Assembly (NCBI GenBank): GCA_947311845.1
Contig: CAMZMU010000035.1
Span: forward strand, 4,101,726-4,165,725
DNA: 64,000 nucleotides
Source of the DNA: Poa pratensis
Lineage: Eukaryota; Streptophyta; Magnoliopsida; Poales; Poaceae
Direction of reading: 5' to 3'
The notes below the pieces were generated by a model. That model was not told where the DNA came from. It worked only from the letters and a program-made list of their open reading frames with translations, and searched no databases. Shown here in pieces: positions 22,857-33,059 of the stretch; the first letter of the stretch is position 1; every line of letters begins with the position of its first letter. The position numbers and the translations under genes are program-made.

Positions 22857-23345
22857 TGACGAGGGGTAGACTCATCAAGACCCATGGTTAAGGTCCCTAG
22901 GTTATGAATATGGGGGAGAGAACGTGGTAGAGCTGGAAGTATCGTCGGCTGACAAGCAGGGCAAAGATTTTACCCAGGTTCAGGGCCCTCGTGTGGAGGT
23001 AACACCCCTACGTCCTGCCTGTCTGTTATTGCTTTGTGAATATGATGGTTACAAGGATCCCGGCGAGATGTCGATCTCGCTAGGGTTTGTGGCTCTGGTG
23101 GTTCGTTGTCTGGTTCGATGGCCCTCCCAGTCCTTAAATAATAGGCTGGGTCTCGGGTGTTCGTAACCGACTCGATTTACAAGTAAGGAAACTCTAAACC
23201 GACTATTGCTTCGCCAAACTTGGAGGATACTCCATCTTCGTGGGCCTCCCTTCATGGGCTTCATGTAGGCTCTGATAGTTGGGCCTAGTCGATACGTGCA
23301 CCAGGTACCCTCATGGTAGGGTACCCGATAGGCATACCCATGTCA
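22857..23345 (-). repeat. LTR (3' LTR in element orientation)
   Basis: It starts TGACGAGGGG and ends ACCCATGTCA, with TG...CA ends and 489 bp. It matches 35629-36117 base for base as far as I can read. Confidence 0.93.
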
Positions 23346-23360
23346 GTAGCCCCCGAGTAC
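23346..23360 (-). other. Polypurine tract-like site
   Basis: On the minus strand the bases just before the LTR read ACTCGGGGGCTAC. This purine-rich tract is where plus-strand synthesis would be primed. Related motifs recur at 23947-23957 and several times near 28.4-28.7 kb. Confidence 0.55.
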
Positions 23361-24627
23361 TTGTCTGATTCGAAGAGTCGGGCATGGACTCATACATCAT
23401 GCACGTTATATTTTTTACATCTGTATTTAGAATTCTTATGAAATAGCACATGTTGGCTATGTCGAGTGTTTCATCGACTATGAGTTTTTGCTTATGATAG
23501 TCAAGGGATATTAGCTTAGCAGGCCCGGCACACACGACGGATCGGGGCCAGTTAACTACCATTTGTGGCAAAACCATACTAGCTTTCAATCAAACTCGAG
23601 TCCCCGGACTCGAATCTGGAACAAACTGGACAGACTCGAAACAGCCGTTGAGGTCTTACGGAATCGAACTGCAGTATAATTTTGAATCAACCCAACGCGT
23701 CCGTCGGGGATTTCATCATGTCTGCTGACACGGAACATTTAAGGATAACGCTGCTGGAGCGGTCCTTAGCCCAGCTCGACTGATCGGGGGTCTTACCTTT
23801 GCACTATGCATGCAGCATCCAAGGATCGTCGGATCAACTCGGGAATATTTTGAGTGTGATTTTGCTTATGAACTTAGTCGAATGTTTCGTCGACTGACAC
23901 TTTTGCCATTATTCTATCGGGTGCGCGACAGCGCTCCCGATGGGAGTAGCCCCCGAGATTGTGCTTTATTGCTTGCAATGGAGGATAATCTCAAAATCTT
24001 TTACCCTGCACATTTTAGTCAAAGAAATTTTTTGATACGCTCCCGATGGGAGTATGATGCTGCAGTCGAAAGAATTTCGACTGGCCTCTATGACTTTGCT
24101 AAAAAACCAACCGAGACTTATGCGAGAGACCACCCGAAGATATCATCGAGTGACTTTTATGCCAGTTGTGAAAGAGAGAACAACGTCAGCAATGACGCAT
24201 TTTGCGACTGCTATCTCTGACAAGCGGTGGCGTGCTTGGAGAGGCTTTGATAAGACGTGACCCTGTTTTGTGGGCCCGTTTTTGCAGAGCTGACCAGGGA
24301 TGACGCCGCGTGGACTTGATTTGACCGTTCTGGCGCGATTTTCACGGGGCGTGATGATGGCTTCCTGGATTCTCGTGCGTAGTGGGCGGAGTGGCCGGCG
24401 ACGGTTGCTCTCCGTGGCCGCCACGTGTATGGCCAGATTTCGCGCGGAGCGTATGGATTTGTTTTAACGGCTACGATCGTTTTTGCGCTCTGTGGTAAAT
24501 AGGGGGGACGGCGCTGGCAGAGTTTTTTACTTGCCATTTGCCCCTGCGCCGCCCCTCGTCTCCTTCCTCGCGCTGCCCCTCCATTGTTCTGCGCCCAAGT
24601 TCTTTGCCCCACACCCTCCACGTAGCA

Positions 24628-27600
24628 ATGGCGAAAGGTGGAGGTGCGAAGCGTGGTGCTGCCGCCGCCGCCGCGACCGATGCGACCAAGGGCAAGAAGG
24701 CCGTGGCGGGTACATCTGCATCCGCCGCGCTGAAGAAGGGCAGCGGGGACTGGGCGAAGTCCACCATCAAGGACGCCCATTTGGTCAAGTTCCGCGAGCA
24801 GGGGTATCTGCCACCCGCGGAGCAGCTCGCCGTCCGCGCGCCGTCGCCCAAGGAGGTACTCCCCGAACCACGCGCCAACGAGCGTGTTTGTTTTGCGGAG
24901 TTTTTGCCTAGGGGCTTTTCGCTTCCCCTCCACGATTTCGTTCGTGGTCTTCTTTTTGCCTACGGGGTGCAGATCCATGATCTCACCCCAAATGGCATTA
25001 TGCATATCGCGTGTTTCATCACGCTGTGCGAGTGCTTCCTCGGCGTCGCACCCAGCTGGGCGCTGTGGAAAGCCATCTTCATGGTGCGGCCGAACAGAGG
25101 AGGTGGTCGCACCTACCCGTGGCGGCTGTGGAATCCAGGTGCGCAGCGACACCCGCTACTTCCGCCTGAAGACCGTCGACTCCGCTCAAGGCTGGAGGAA
25201 GGGGTGGTTTTATGCGACTGTCGAGCAGGATGCAGCCGCCCCTTTCTCGACTGCTGCTTTCACCAGGACCAAGGCGTGGGATCACCAACTCTCAGCCGAA
25301 GAAATGGAGGAGGCAAGCCCTTTGCTGGCTCGGATCGGAGGCATGCTGGACAAGGTCACAGGCATCCATTTGATCGCCACCTTTGTGAAGAGGCGGGTGT
25401 GGCCCATCCGTGCCCGAGCGCACCCCATGTGGGAGTATGAAGGCGCGGGTGACATCACCCGAATGAACCCAGAGGAGCTTTCAAGGAGTGAGCTGCTGAC
25501 GCATGTGCGGCACATCACCAACTTGACGACAGGCGACACTTGCAACGTCGACTGCCCTGTTGCACCATATGGGTTGGAGAACCCTTTGCTTGAGGTATGT
25601 ATGTGTTATAGCCTGCTTGCAATGAAGAGTTTGCCACTCGCATGTTCTGCGATATGCGATTTTTGATTCTGACTTTGCAATTTGTGATGTATGCTATGCA
25701 GGGTCACTCGACTGCTGCCTCCCTTCCTCCTCTGCCTGAAAATGGCGAGACTGAAGAAACACAGGCACAGGTGGTGGACCCGAAAGGGGATCAGTCGCCC
25801 ATCCCTTCTGCCACCACTTCACATGTGGAGGAGGTCGAGGAAGAAGCAGCAGAAGAAGTCCAATCTGAAGACAAGGCCCCTCTGACCAAGAAGTCGATAC
25901 CGCGCACCGAAGCGGCGTCGACTGGCCAAGAAGGCGCCTTCTGCTGCAAGTTCACCCGCGAAGGAGCAGGGCTTGGAGGATGACGAGGAATCAGGTTCAC
26001 CACCTGTTTTCCAAGCCGCTCCTTTGCGTGCGTGCTCAACAAGCTCGACTCTTCCGCTTCAGTCGAGTGGTACCCCAGCCTTTGGGGGACCAATTTTTGG
26101 CGACTCCGAAGATGAGGAAGATGAGGAGCACAGGTATGTGTTTTTGAGTATGATATGAAATTTTGTGCTGTCACATTTTGTGCTGACCATCCTTTTGCTT
26201 TGTTGTGTTGCCACAGTGCTGAAAACAATCAGCCTGGGACTCCTCCAGTCGAGAATGTTCCAACCCTGGAGCACTCTCTGCACCGACTGGAAACGAGGCT
26301 GCCCAGCCAATGGCCACTGACGCTGTCGTTGAGACAGCCAAGGCGGCAACTCCAGATGTCGGGACATCAGTCGCGGCTCCTGAGCCGTGGATGAACCACG
26401 TGAGTAGTTTTTTGCTTGACCCGTTTAGTTGTAGGTCTGTGAGAGTTTTGGATTTTTGCTGAATTCGTGTGCTCGCAGCCCTTCTACCACACCTTGGCAG
26501 ATTCTGCCAAGGCTTATGTCCAGGTGGAGCAGGAGAGGGACACCATGCGCGCCGAGCTGAGCGGCTCAGTCGTGAGTTTCCTTTTTGCTTTTGTTTTGCC
26601 GAACTTCTTTTTGCAATGCTTGATTTTGTCGAGTATTGAATGCACGTGATTTTGCTGGGCCAGGCGAGAAGAAGGAGCTGGAAGACGCACTCGCCGCGCA
26701 GCGCGAAGAGTCGAAGAAAGAGCTGGCTGCCGCCACCAACTCAGCCGCTGCACGCGAGCGAGATATGCTGACCAGCTCGCGGCACTCGCGCAGGTCATGG
26801 GAGGTGAGTAATCTTTTCTCCTTTTGATATGACGATATAACTTGTCGAGTGTCGTAAAATGACTTATGCCTGTTTTGAATTGTGCAGAAGCTGTTGGCGC
26901 ACCGGCCTCTGCGGACGTGGCGAGTGACGATCTTTCGCTGGAACAGGCTGTGGGCGGCTTAGGCGCTCTATGCAACCAGGCGAAAGAAGCACTCGCCAAA
27001 TCGACGAGCACACTTGGCGCTGTATACCAAGTGGTGTTCCCGACTGGCGTGTGCCGTCGACGGTGGATGACTTCGCCAACGTGTTTGGCCCCGGGACGTC
27101 CACCATGGCGGGTTTCGCTCGCGCCAACACGGTACGCGGATCCGAGTCCACCATCAAGCTTCTTATGGGACATGGGATAGATTGCGACTATGAGGCAGCA
27201 CTGTCTGCGTTCCCTCAGAAGCCAGATGGGAAGCCCATTTCCTGAAGGGGGTGAGCGGAGCCGCCGCGCGACTGGCCGAAGTTTTTATGAACACCATGGA
27301 GCGCCGGGCACTCGAGACTGCCAATCGTCTGCTTAGGAAATCGAAATCTTAGGTTTAGGGTAGCTGTACCCTTTTGCTTTTTTATGCCTTGTAATGATAC
27401 CTTCTGAACTGCGCGAGTCTGCGCTTTGTTTGTGCTACCTTGTTTATGCAAACTGTCTTTTGCTAATGTCTTTCACTCGAAGAGTTGTATGCTTATGACA
27501 TGAGTTTAGCTTCTGACACAAACTTTGTGTTTGTGATTATGCTCTTTGAACAGTCACGAGAACCTGCTACTGCGACTAGTTCCTCGCAGGCTCCAATCAC

Positions 27601-28368
27601 CACCCGATCCCAGGGTCAGGTGGCAAATGATGCCAAGGTGATGGAGTATATGAAGGCAAATTTGTGAGAATGGAGCAAGATCTGAAGGACGCCCAGGCTG
27701 AGCTGATCGATTGAGGGCAGACCCGCGTTGGCCACCCAACGCGAGGATTATGTGCTCGGGGAGATGGAGCTTGTGAACAGGCAACTCGAGTGTAAGTTCG
27801 AGTCTTGCTCTGTTTACAAGCTTTTTGCGTAGCTTTGTCCTTTTGATCTGACTGGTGCGCCCGTGTTTGTAGGCTTTGTCGACAACTTCCAGGCTGAAAA
27901 GATTCGCGTGGAAGGGCGTCTGGATAGCGTGGTTGACGACCCTACGACTGGGCGTCAACACTTTTGGCTTGATAGGTACCATGCCCGCATACTCGCCACC
28001 CTGAAGGATCGCGTCTGGCGAAGTGCTGAACTGCTGGAGTTATGCCGGGCAGCGTTTATTCGCCTGAACGAGACTCTTTTTCCTTCGGGGCCACAACCAC
28101 AAGGGATTCGTGCTGTGTTGAACATCTTCCGCCAAACAAATCCCATTCGAGAGTTGCTGTCTCAAGACTTGTGATTGGAGCCAACGCTGCAATGGCGTAT
28201 ATGCGTAGTCGAAAACCAAGGTTGGTGTTGCGGACACCTGCAGCCGGAGAGGTTCTCGAACAAAAAGACCTGGATGACACGATCCAAGCTGCGGAGACAC
28301 TAATCGAGTGCACTCGCGAACAGCTTTGCGGTCCCGAGCTGCCCGTAAAGGACGAGCCTGAGGATTAG
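24628..28368 (+). pseudogene. Antisense multi-exon ORF of the retrotransposon (PF04195-like)
   Basis: This ORF runs opposite to gag-pol, between integrase and the LTR. It starts MAKGGGAKRG at 24628. A conserved block FSLPLHDFVRGLLFAYGV...LTPNGIMHIACFITLCE (about residues 110-150) is typical of the putative gypsy-type transposon domain PF04195. Downstream segments are acidic, Ala-rich and coiled-coil-like, with plant GT-AG introns, for example 25595-25701 in phase 0 and a donor at 26134. The last segment (27863-28368) ends at TAG 28366-28368. Frame changes near 25100 and 25900-25970 break it. Grass Tat-lineage elements such as Grande are known to have antisense ORFs here. Its role is unknown; possibilities are a regulator of the element or a captured host gene. 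Confidence 0.65.
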
Positions 28369-28394
28369 AATAGTTTGCGAGTGCAATTTTTGTA

Positions 28395-28690
28395 TAGGGG
28401 CAGCCCCCGAGTGTAATTTTTGACTCTTTGTATATTGTATAGTTTGTATACTTTGATTTTTTGTCGAGCCCCCGAGTCAGTCGAGCGGGGTTTGTGAAAT
28501 ATGTGTTGGTTGTGAACCAATGACTGTGCAGCCCCCGAGTATTCGAGTGCGGCTGCAGAGTTTTTGTGTTCTTTGTTTGGATCCTTGTTACGCAGCCCCC
28601 GAGCATTCGGGTGCGGCTAAGGCATTGTGTTTCTGCAAGAGCGAGAGCTCATTTGATCGATAACACAGCCCCCGAGGGTTTCGGGTGCGG
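28395..28690. repeat. Repeated AGCCCCCGAG motifs
   Basis: Five copies of (A/G)GCCCCCGAG occur at irregular 60-75 base steps between the antisense ORF and the integrase, several followed by a TTCGRGTGCGG-like tail. On the minus strand each reads CTCGGGGGCT, the same as the polypurine tract next to the LTR. Confidence 0.6.
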
Positions 28691-28889
28691 TTAAGGTATG
28701 AATTATGCGGGTAGTAGCCACAAAGAAGTCGAAGGAACATTGATTTTATTCCTCTTTTGAATGTTAGGCTGCAGGCCGCCTCATTAAAAACCTTCCAGTC
28801 CCCTTAGGTACCCTGGTAAGGAAAAGAGCGCGTCTGAAACCTGCAGCCATCCGACATATAGCCTATTACATTGTATGACTGTGAGCACT

Positions 28890-30053
28890 TTATGCGTAGA
28901 AACGGCGCAGATGCGCAACGTTCCAAGGATTATGAGAGAGTTCGCCTGTCTTCGCGTGCTTCAGTCGATATGCGCCTCCACCAAGGACCTCCGTGATGAT
29001 GAAGGGACCCTCCCATGGGGAAGCGAGCTTGTGCACCTTCTTTTGCTTCAGTCGAAGAACCAGGTCACCAACGACGAAGGACCTGGTTCGCAGTCGACGG
29101 CTATGGTAGTTGCGGAGATCTGCTGGTAAACAGCTGTGCGGGCCAAGGCCGTGTCTCGCGCTCATCGAGTAGTCGACTGCGTCTTCGAGTGCTCTTCTTG
29201 CGTCTTCTTCATTGTATGCTTCAACTCGTGGCGCATTGAACCTTACATCTGATGGCAGAATTGCCTCTGCACCATAGACCATGAAGAATGGGGTGAACTG
29301 CGTAGAAGTGTTGGGAGTTGTGCGTAGGCTCCATAGCACAGATGGTAGTTCTTCGACCCAAGCACCCGCAGCTCTTTTGAGTGGCACCAGGAGGCGCTTC
29401 TTGATCCCACTCGTCACAAGTCCATTGGCCTTTTCGACTTGGCCATTGGATTGTGGATGTGCCACGGATGCGTAGTTGAGCGTAATGTCCTGCTCTTTGC
29501 AGAAGGTTTTGAACTCCTCAGCCGTGAAGTTTGTGCCGTTATCAGTGATGATACTGTTTGGGACACCGAAGCGGTAGATGATGCTCTTTATGAAGTTGAC
29601 TGCCGTAGTAGCAGTCGAATTTGTGATGGGGACCGCCTCGATCCACTTTGTGAACTTGTCGACTGCCACCAGTAGGTGAGTATGCCCGCCATGCGATGAT
29701 TTTTTGAGTGGCCCAACCATATCGAGCCCCCATTGGGCGAAAGGCCAGGCCAGCGGTATAGTCTTCAACGCCGATGCGGGTGCGTGCGGCCTTGTTGCGA
29801 ATTTCTGGCAGCCGACGCACCTTTTGACTATGTCCTCCGCGTCTTTGAGTGCTGTAGGCCAGTAAAACCCTGCGCGAAAGGCTTTGGCTACGAGTGATCG
29901 ACTGCTGGCGTGATGCCCACAGGTACCTGCATGAATGTCTCGAAGTATGGCTTGGCCATCTTCGAATGCGATGCATCTTTGGAACATACCTGATATGCTG
30001 CGCTTGTATAACTCGCCGTTGATAACGGTGTATGCTTTTGATCTTCGAGTCAC
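28890..30053 (-). CDS. Retrotransposon integrase (intact frame)
   Basis: This is the C-terminal part of the Ty3/gypsy polyprotein, 387 residues without a break. The N-terminal zinc finger shows the His-His-Cys-Cys pattern (HAGTCGHH ... CVGCQ). The catalytic core shows GLDMVGP with the first Asp, TDNGTNF with the second, and the glutamate after HPQSNGQ. The C-terminal part includes a GPF(I)ITEV-type domain (WEGPFIITEVLGGGAYRL). It would insert element cDNA in the nucleus. The initiating Met shown is not a true start, since the product is normally cut from a polyprotein; the frame before it is shifted. It is the only long intact pol domain in this copy. Confidence 0.9.
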   Translation of the reverse strand: MTRRSKAYTVINGELYKRSISGMFQRCIAFEDGQAILRDIHAGTCGHHASSRSLVAKAFRAGFYWPTALKDAEDIVKRCVGCQKFATRPHAPASALKTIPLAWPFAQWGLDMVGPLKKSSHGGHTHLLVAVDKFTKWIEAVPITNSTATTAVNFIKSIIYRFGVPNSIITDNGTNFTAEEFKTFCKEQDITLNYASVAHPQSNGQVEKANGLVTSGIKKRLLVPLKRAAGAWVEELPSVLWSLRTTPNTSTQFTPFFMVYGAEAILPSDVRFNAPRVEAYNEEDARRALEDAVDYSMSARHGLGPHSCLPADLRNYHSRRLRTRSFVVGDLVLRLKQKKVHKLASPWEGPFIITEVLGGGAYRLKHAKTGELSHNPWNVAHLRRFYA

Positions 30054-30128
30054 GCGTCGGGACTCGGTTATGTCATCTGGTAGCTCGCCACGGAGTATGT
30101 AAGCCAGAAAAGGTTGAGTCCAGTTGGC

Positions 30129-33010
30129 TCAATGAGAATACCTCGACTGGGGGGTCCTCTGTGCTAGGCATTTGCTTTTGGGTGGCGTAGTCGACGGAGG
30201 AGGCTCTCGTTTCTCCTTGATAGATCTGTGTTCGATGCGCTCGAGGAAGACACCAGGTGGAATTTGTGCGCCAGTTGAGCCAAGATTGGCTAGCATGTCT
30301 GCTTCTTCGTTACTTTCCCTTCCTATGTGCCTCAACTCGCAGCCCTCGAAGCTGCCCTCCAGTGTGTTGTACAGGTCGCGATAAGCGATCATGTTGTCCG
30401 CGATTGCGTCGCAGGCCTTCATTGTTTGCTGCACCACGAGATTGGAGTCGCCGTAGATCATCAATCGAGTGCACCCAAGTGCTTTTGCCATCCGCATGCC
30501 ATGGATCAGCCTCGTATTCAGCCTCGTTATTGGAGGGTAGTTTGAATCCCATCTGCAAAACATAACGTAGCTTGTCCCCTTTTGGTGATATGAGGATGAC
30601 GCCTGCGCCTGCGCCTTCGTGTTTCTTGGACCCATCGAAGTACATGGTCCAGGAATTGGACACGTCTGGTGCTCCAGGTAATTGGGCCTCTATCCACTCG
30701 GTTGTGAAGTCGGGTAGGACTTGTGCTTTGATAGCCTTCGGGTGCTCGTACTTGATGTCTCTTGGAGCCAGCTCGATGAGCCATTTTGCGACTCGACCCG
30801 TTGCATTGGGGTTTGTGAGGATATCACCGATTGCTGAGTTACTTACCACGGTGATCGGGTGCTCGGTGAAGTAGTGTGTCAACTTCCTTGAGGACATGAA
30901 TACAGCGTATGCCAGCTTTTGATAGTGCGGGTACCGCTGTTTTGATATGGAGAGAACCTCGCTAGGTAGTAGACTGGACGTTGTATGCTTTGGATGTGCC
31001 CCTCCTCCATGCGTTCGACTACCAGTACGGTGCTCACCACCCTGTTTGTAGCCGAGACATACAGGTAGAGTGGTTCCCGTTCCTTAGGTGCGACGAGGAT
31101 CGGAGGGCTTGTGAGGATCCGCTTGAGATCTGTGAAGGCTGCTTCAGCTTCTGGCGTCCACTCGAACTTGTCCGCCTTCTTCATCAGTCGATAGAATGGT
31201 AAGCCTTTTCACCCAGTTTGCTGATGAATCGACTGAGCGCTGCTACTCGTCCTGCTAGTTTCTGCACATCATGAAGCTTTGAAGGCCTTTGCATTGTGAG
31301 GATGGCCTGTATTTTCTCCGGGTCTGCTTCGATTCCACGGCAGAGACTAGGTACCCTAGAGCTGCCCGGCTGGAACGCCGAACGTGCACTTCTTAGGATT
31401 GAGCTTGATATGGAAGCGTTTGAGGTTTGCGAACGTCTCCCTCAAATCGTCGAGTAGTGTGTGTTCTTCCCTTGTGGTAATGACAATGTCATCACGTAGA
31501 CCTGGACGTTGCGTCCAATTTGCTTTTTGAGGCAGTCCTGCATCATGCGCTGGTATGTTGCACCCGCGTTTTTGAGCCCAAAGGGCATAGTTGTGTAGCA
31601 GTAGACCCCGAGTGGGGTTATGAACGCCGTTTTTTCTTCGTCTTCTTGCTTCATCCTTATCTGGTGATAACCTGAGTAAGCATCCAGAAAGGAGAGTCGT
31701 GCGCATCCGGCGGTGGAGTCGACGATCTGGTCGATCGGGTAGCGGGAAGTGATCCTTTGGACAGCACTTGTTCAGCGCTGTGAAGTCCACGCACATCCGA
31801 AGGATGTCTGTATGCTTCTTTCTACGAGTACGGGGTTGGCCACCCATTGTGATTTCTTGATTTCCCTAATGAATCCTGCTGCGAGTAACCGGTCGACTTC
31901 AGATTCGACTGCGGTTCGCTTTGGGCCGGAGATTCGACGCATCGTTTGCTTGACTGGCTTTGCATCTGGAAACAATTGGAGAGAGTGCTCGGCGAATTCC
32001 CTGGGAATACCTGGCATGTCGGCTGGACACCACGCAAATATTTCCCAGTTCTCACGGAGGAATTCGACGAGCGCGCCTTCCTATGCGATAGGCAGGCTCG
32101 AAGATATGTTGACTGTCTTGGACGGATCGGTCGGGTGCACCTGATGCGACCTTGTGTCATTTGTAGCATTGAAGGATCTGTCGACTGCCAACTTCTTATG
32201 CTCCGGAAGGAGTGTGCGGTCGTTGGTAATCGCCAAGTCGGCGAGTGATTCTTCCACCCCGAACATCTCGGAGATTTTGCTGAACTCGCGGTCGCAAGCA
32301 TCGGACCTTTGAAAGTTTCCACGGACAGTGATGACTCCCTTTGGTCCTGGCATCTTCAGCGTGAGGTACGCATAGTGTGGCACCGCCATGAATCGAGCAA
32401 ACGTCGGGCGACCAAGAATAGCATGGTATTGTGATTTCCAGTCGACGACCTCGAACTCAATCGACTCTGTCCTGAAGTGGCTTTGTCCCCGAACGTAACG
32501 TCGAGTTGTATGGTGCCTTCTGGGCTAATTGCTTTGCCAGGAACGATACCGTGGAAGGTATTTGAAGATTTTGGGAGGTTTTCGACTGACCTGTTCATTT
32601 TGCGGAGCGTGTCCGCGAAGATGATGTTTATGCCGCTGCCTCCATCCATGAAGACCTTGGTCATGGCGTAGCCTCCTATTTGCGCGTCGAGTACCAGAGC
32701 CGCGTGCCCTGGTCGAACTACAGCTGGGGGATGATCCTCTCGACTGAAGCTTATGATGGTTTCCGATCCCTTCAGAAATTCGGGCACGGCAGGAGGTGCC
32801 ATGACAGCCATGTTCACCTGTCGAGTGATTAGCTTTTGCTGCCTGTTGGAGGGGCGACCCTTTTGTATCATGTACATCTGCCCGTGGGGCTGTGGATATT
32901 GATCATCTTCCGCCCGTAGTACGGGTTGTATGGCACCTGCGAGGTTTGCGCCTGGAGCAGGCTGTGGTGGTGGTTGCGGTGGCGGCTGTGGCGCCATGAG
33001 AGCGGGCACA
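30129..33010 (-). pseudogene. Retrotransposon protease, reverse transcriptase and two RNase H domains, frameshifted
   Basis: The minus strand carries, in order, an aspartic protease (VFMDGGSGINIIF near 32.65 kb), reverse transcriptase (CVDFTALNKCCPKDHFPLP near 31.75 kb and MPFGLKNAGATYQ near 31.58 kb), a connection/RNase H (FEWTPEAEAAF near 31.15 kb), and a second RNase H (TMYFDGSKKHEGAGAG near 30.64 kb, then LMIYGDSNLVVQQ near 30.44 kb). The reading frame changes several times: between protease and RT, inside RT at the YVDD catalytic box (plus-strand 31488-31498), after 30.88 kb, inside the second RNase H near 30.5 kb, and before integrase. No full polyprotein can be made from this copy. Confidence 0.85.
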
Positions 33011-33059
33011 GCGTTCGGCTGTGGTGCGGGTGCAGGCGTGGGCTGAGCAGGTGCTGGGC

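Noticed and set aside
22924..23166. 80-residue ORF repeated exactly at 35696-35938
   Set aside because: Both copies lie inside the LTRs; identity reflects the LTR duplication and not a gene family.
24211..25152. Minus-strand ORF of 313 residues
   Set aside because: It lies opposite the antisense gene's first exon, is compositionally biased and has no domain; it also lies outside the gag-pol order.
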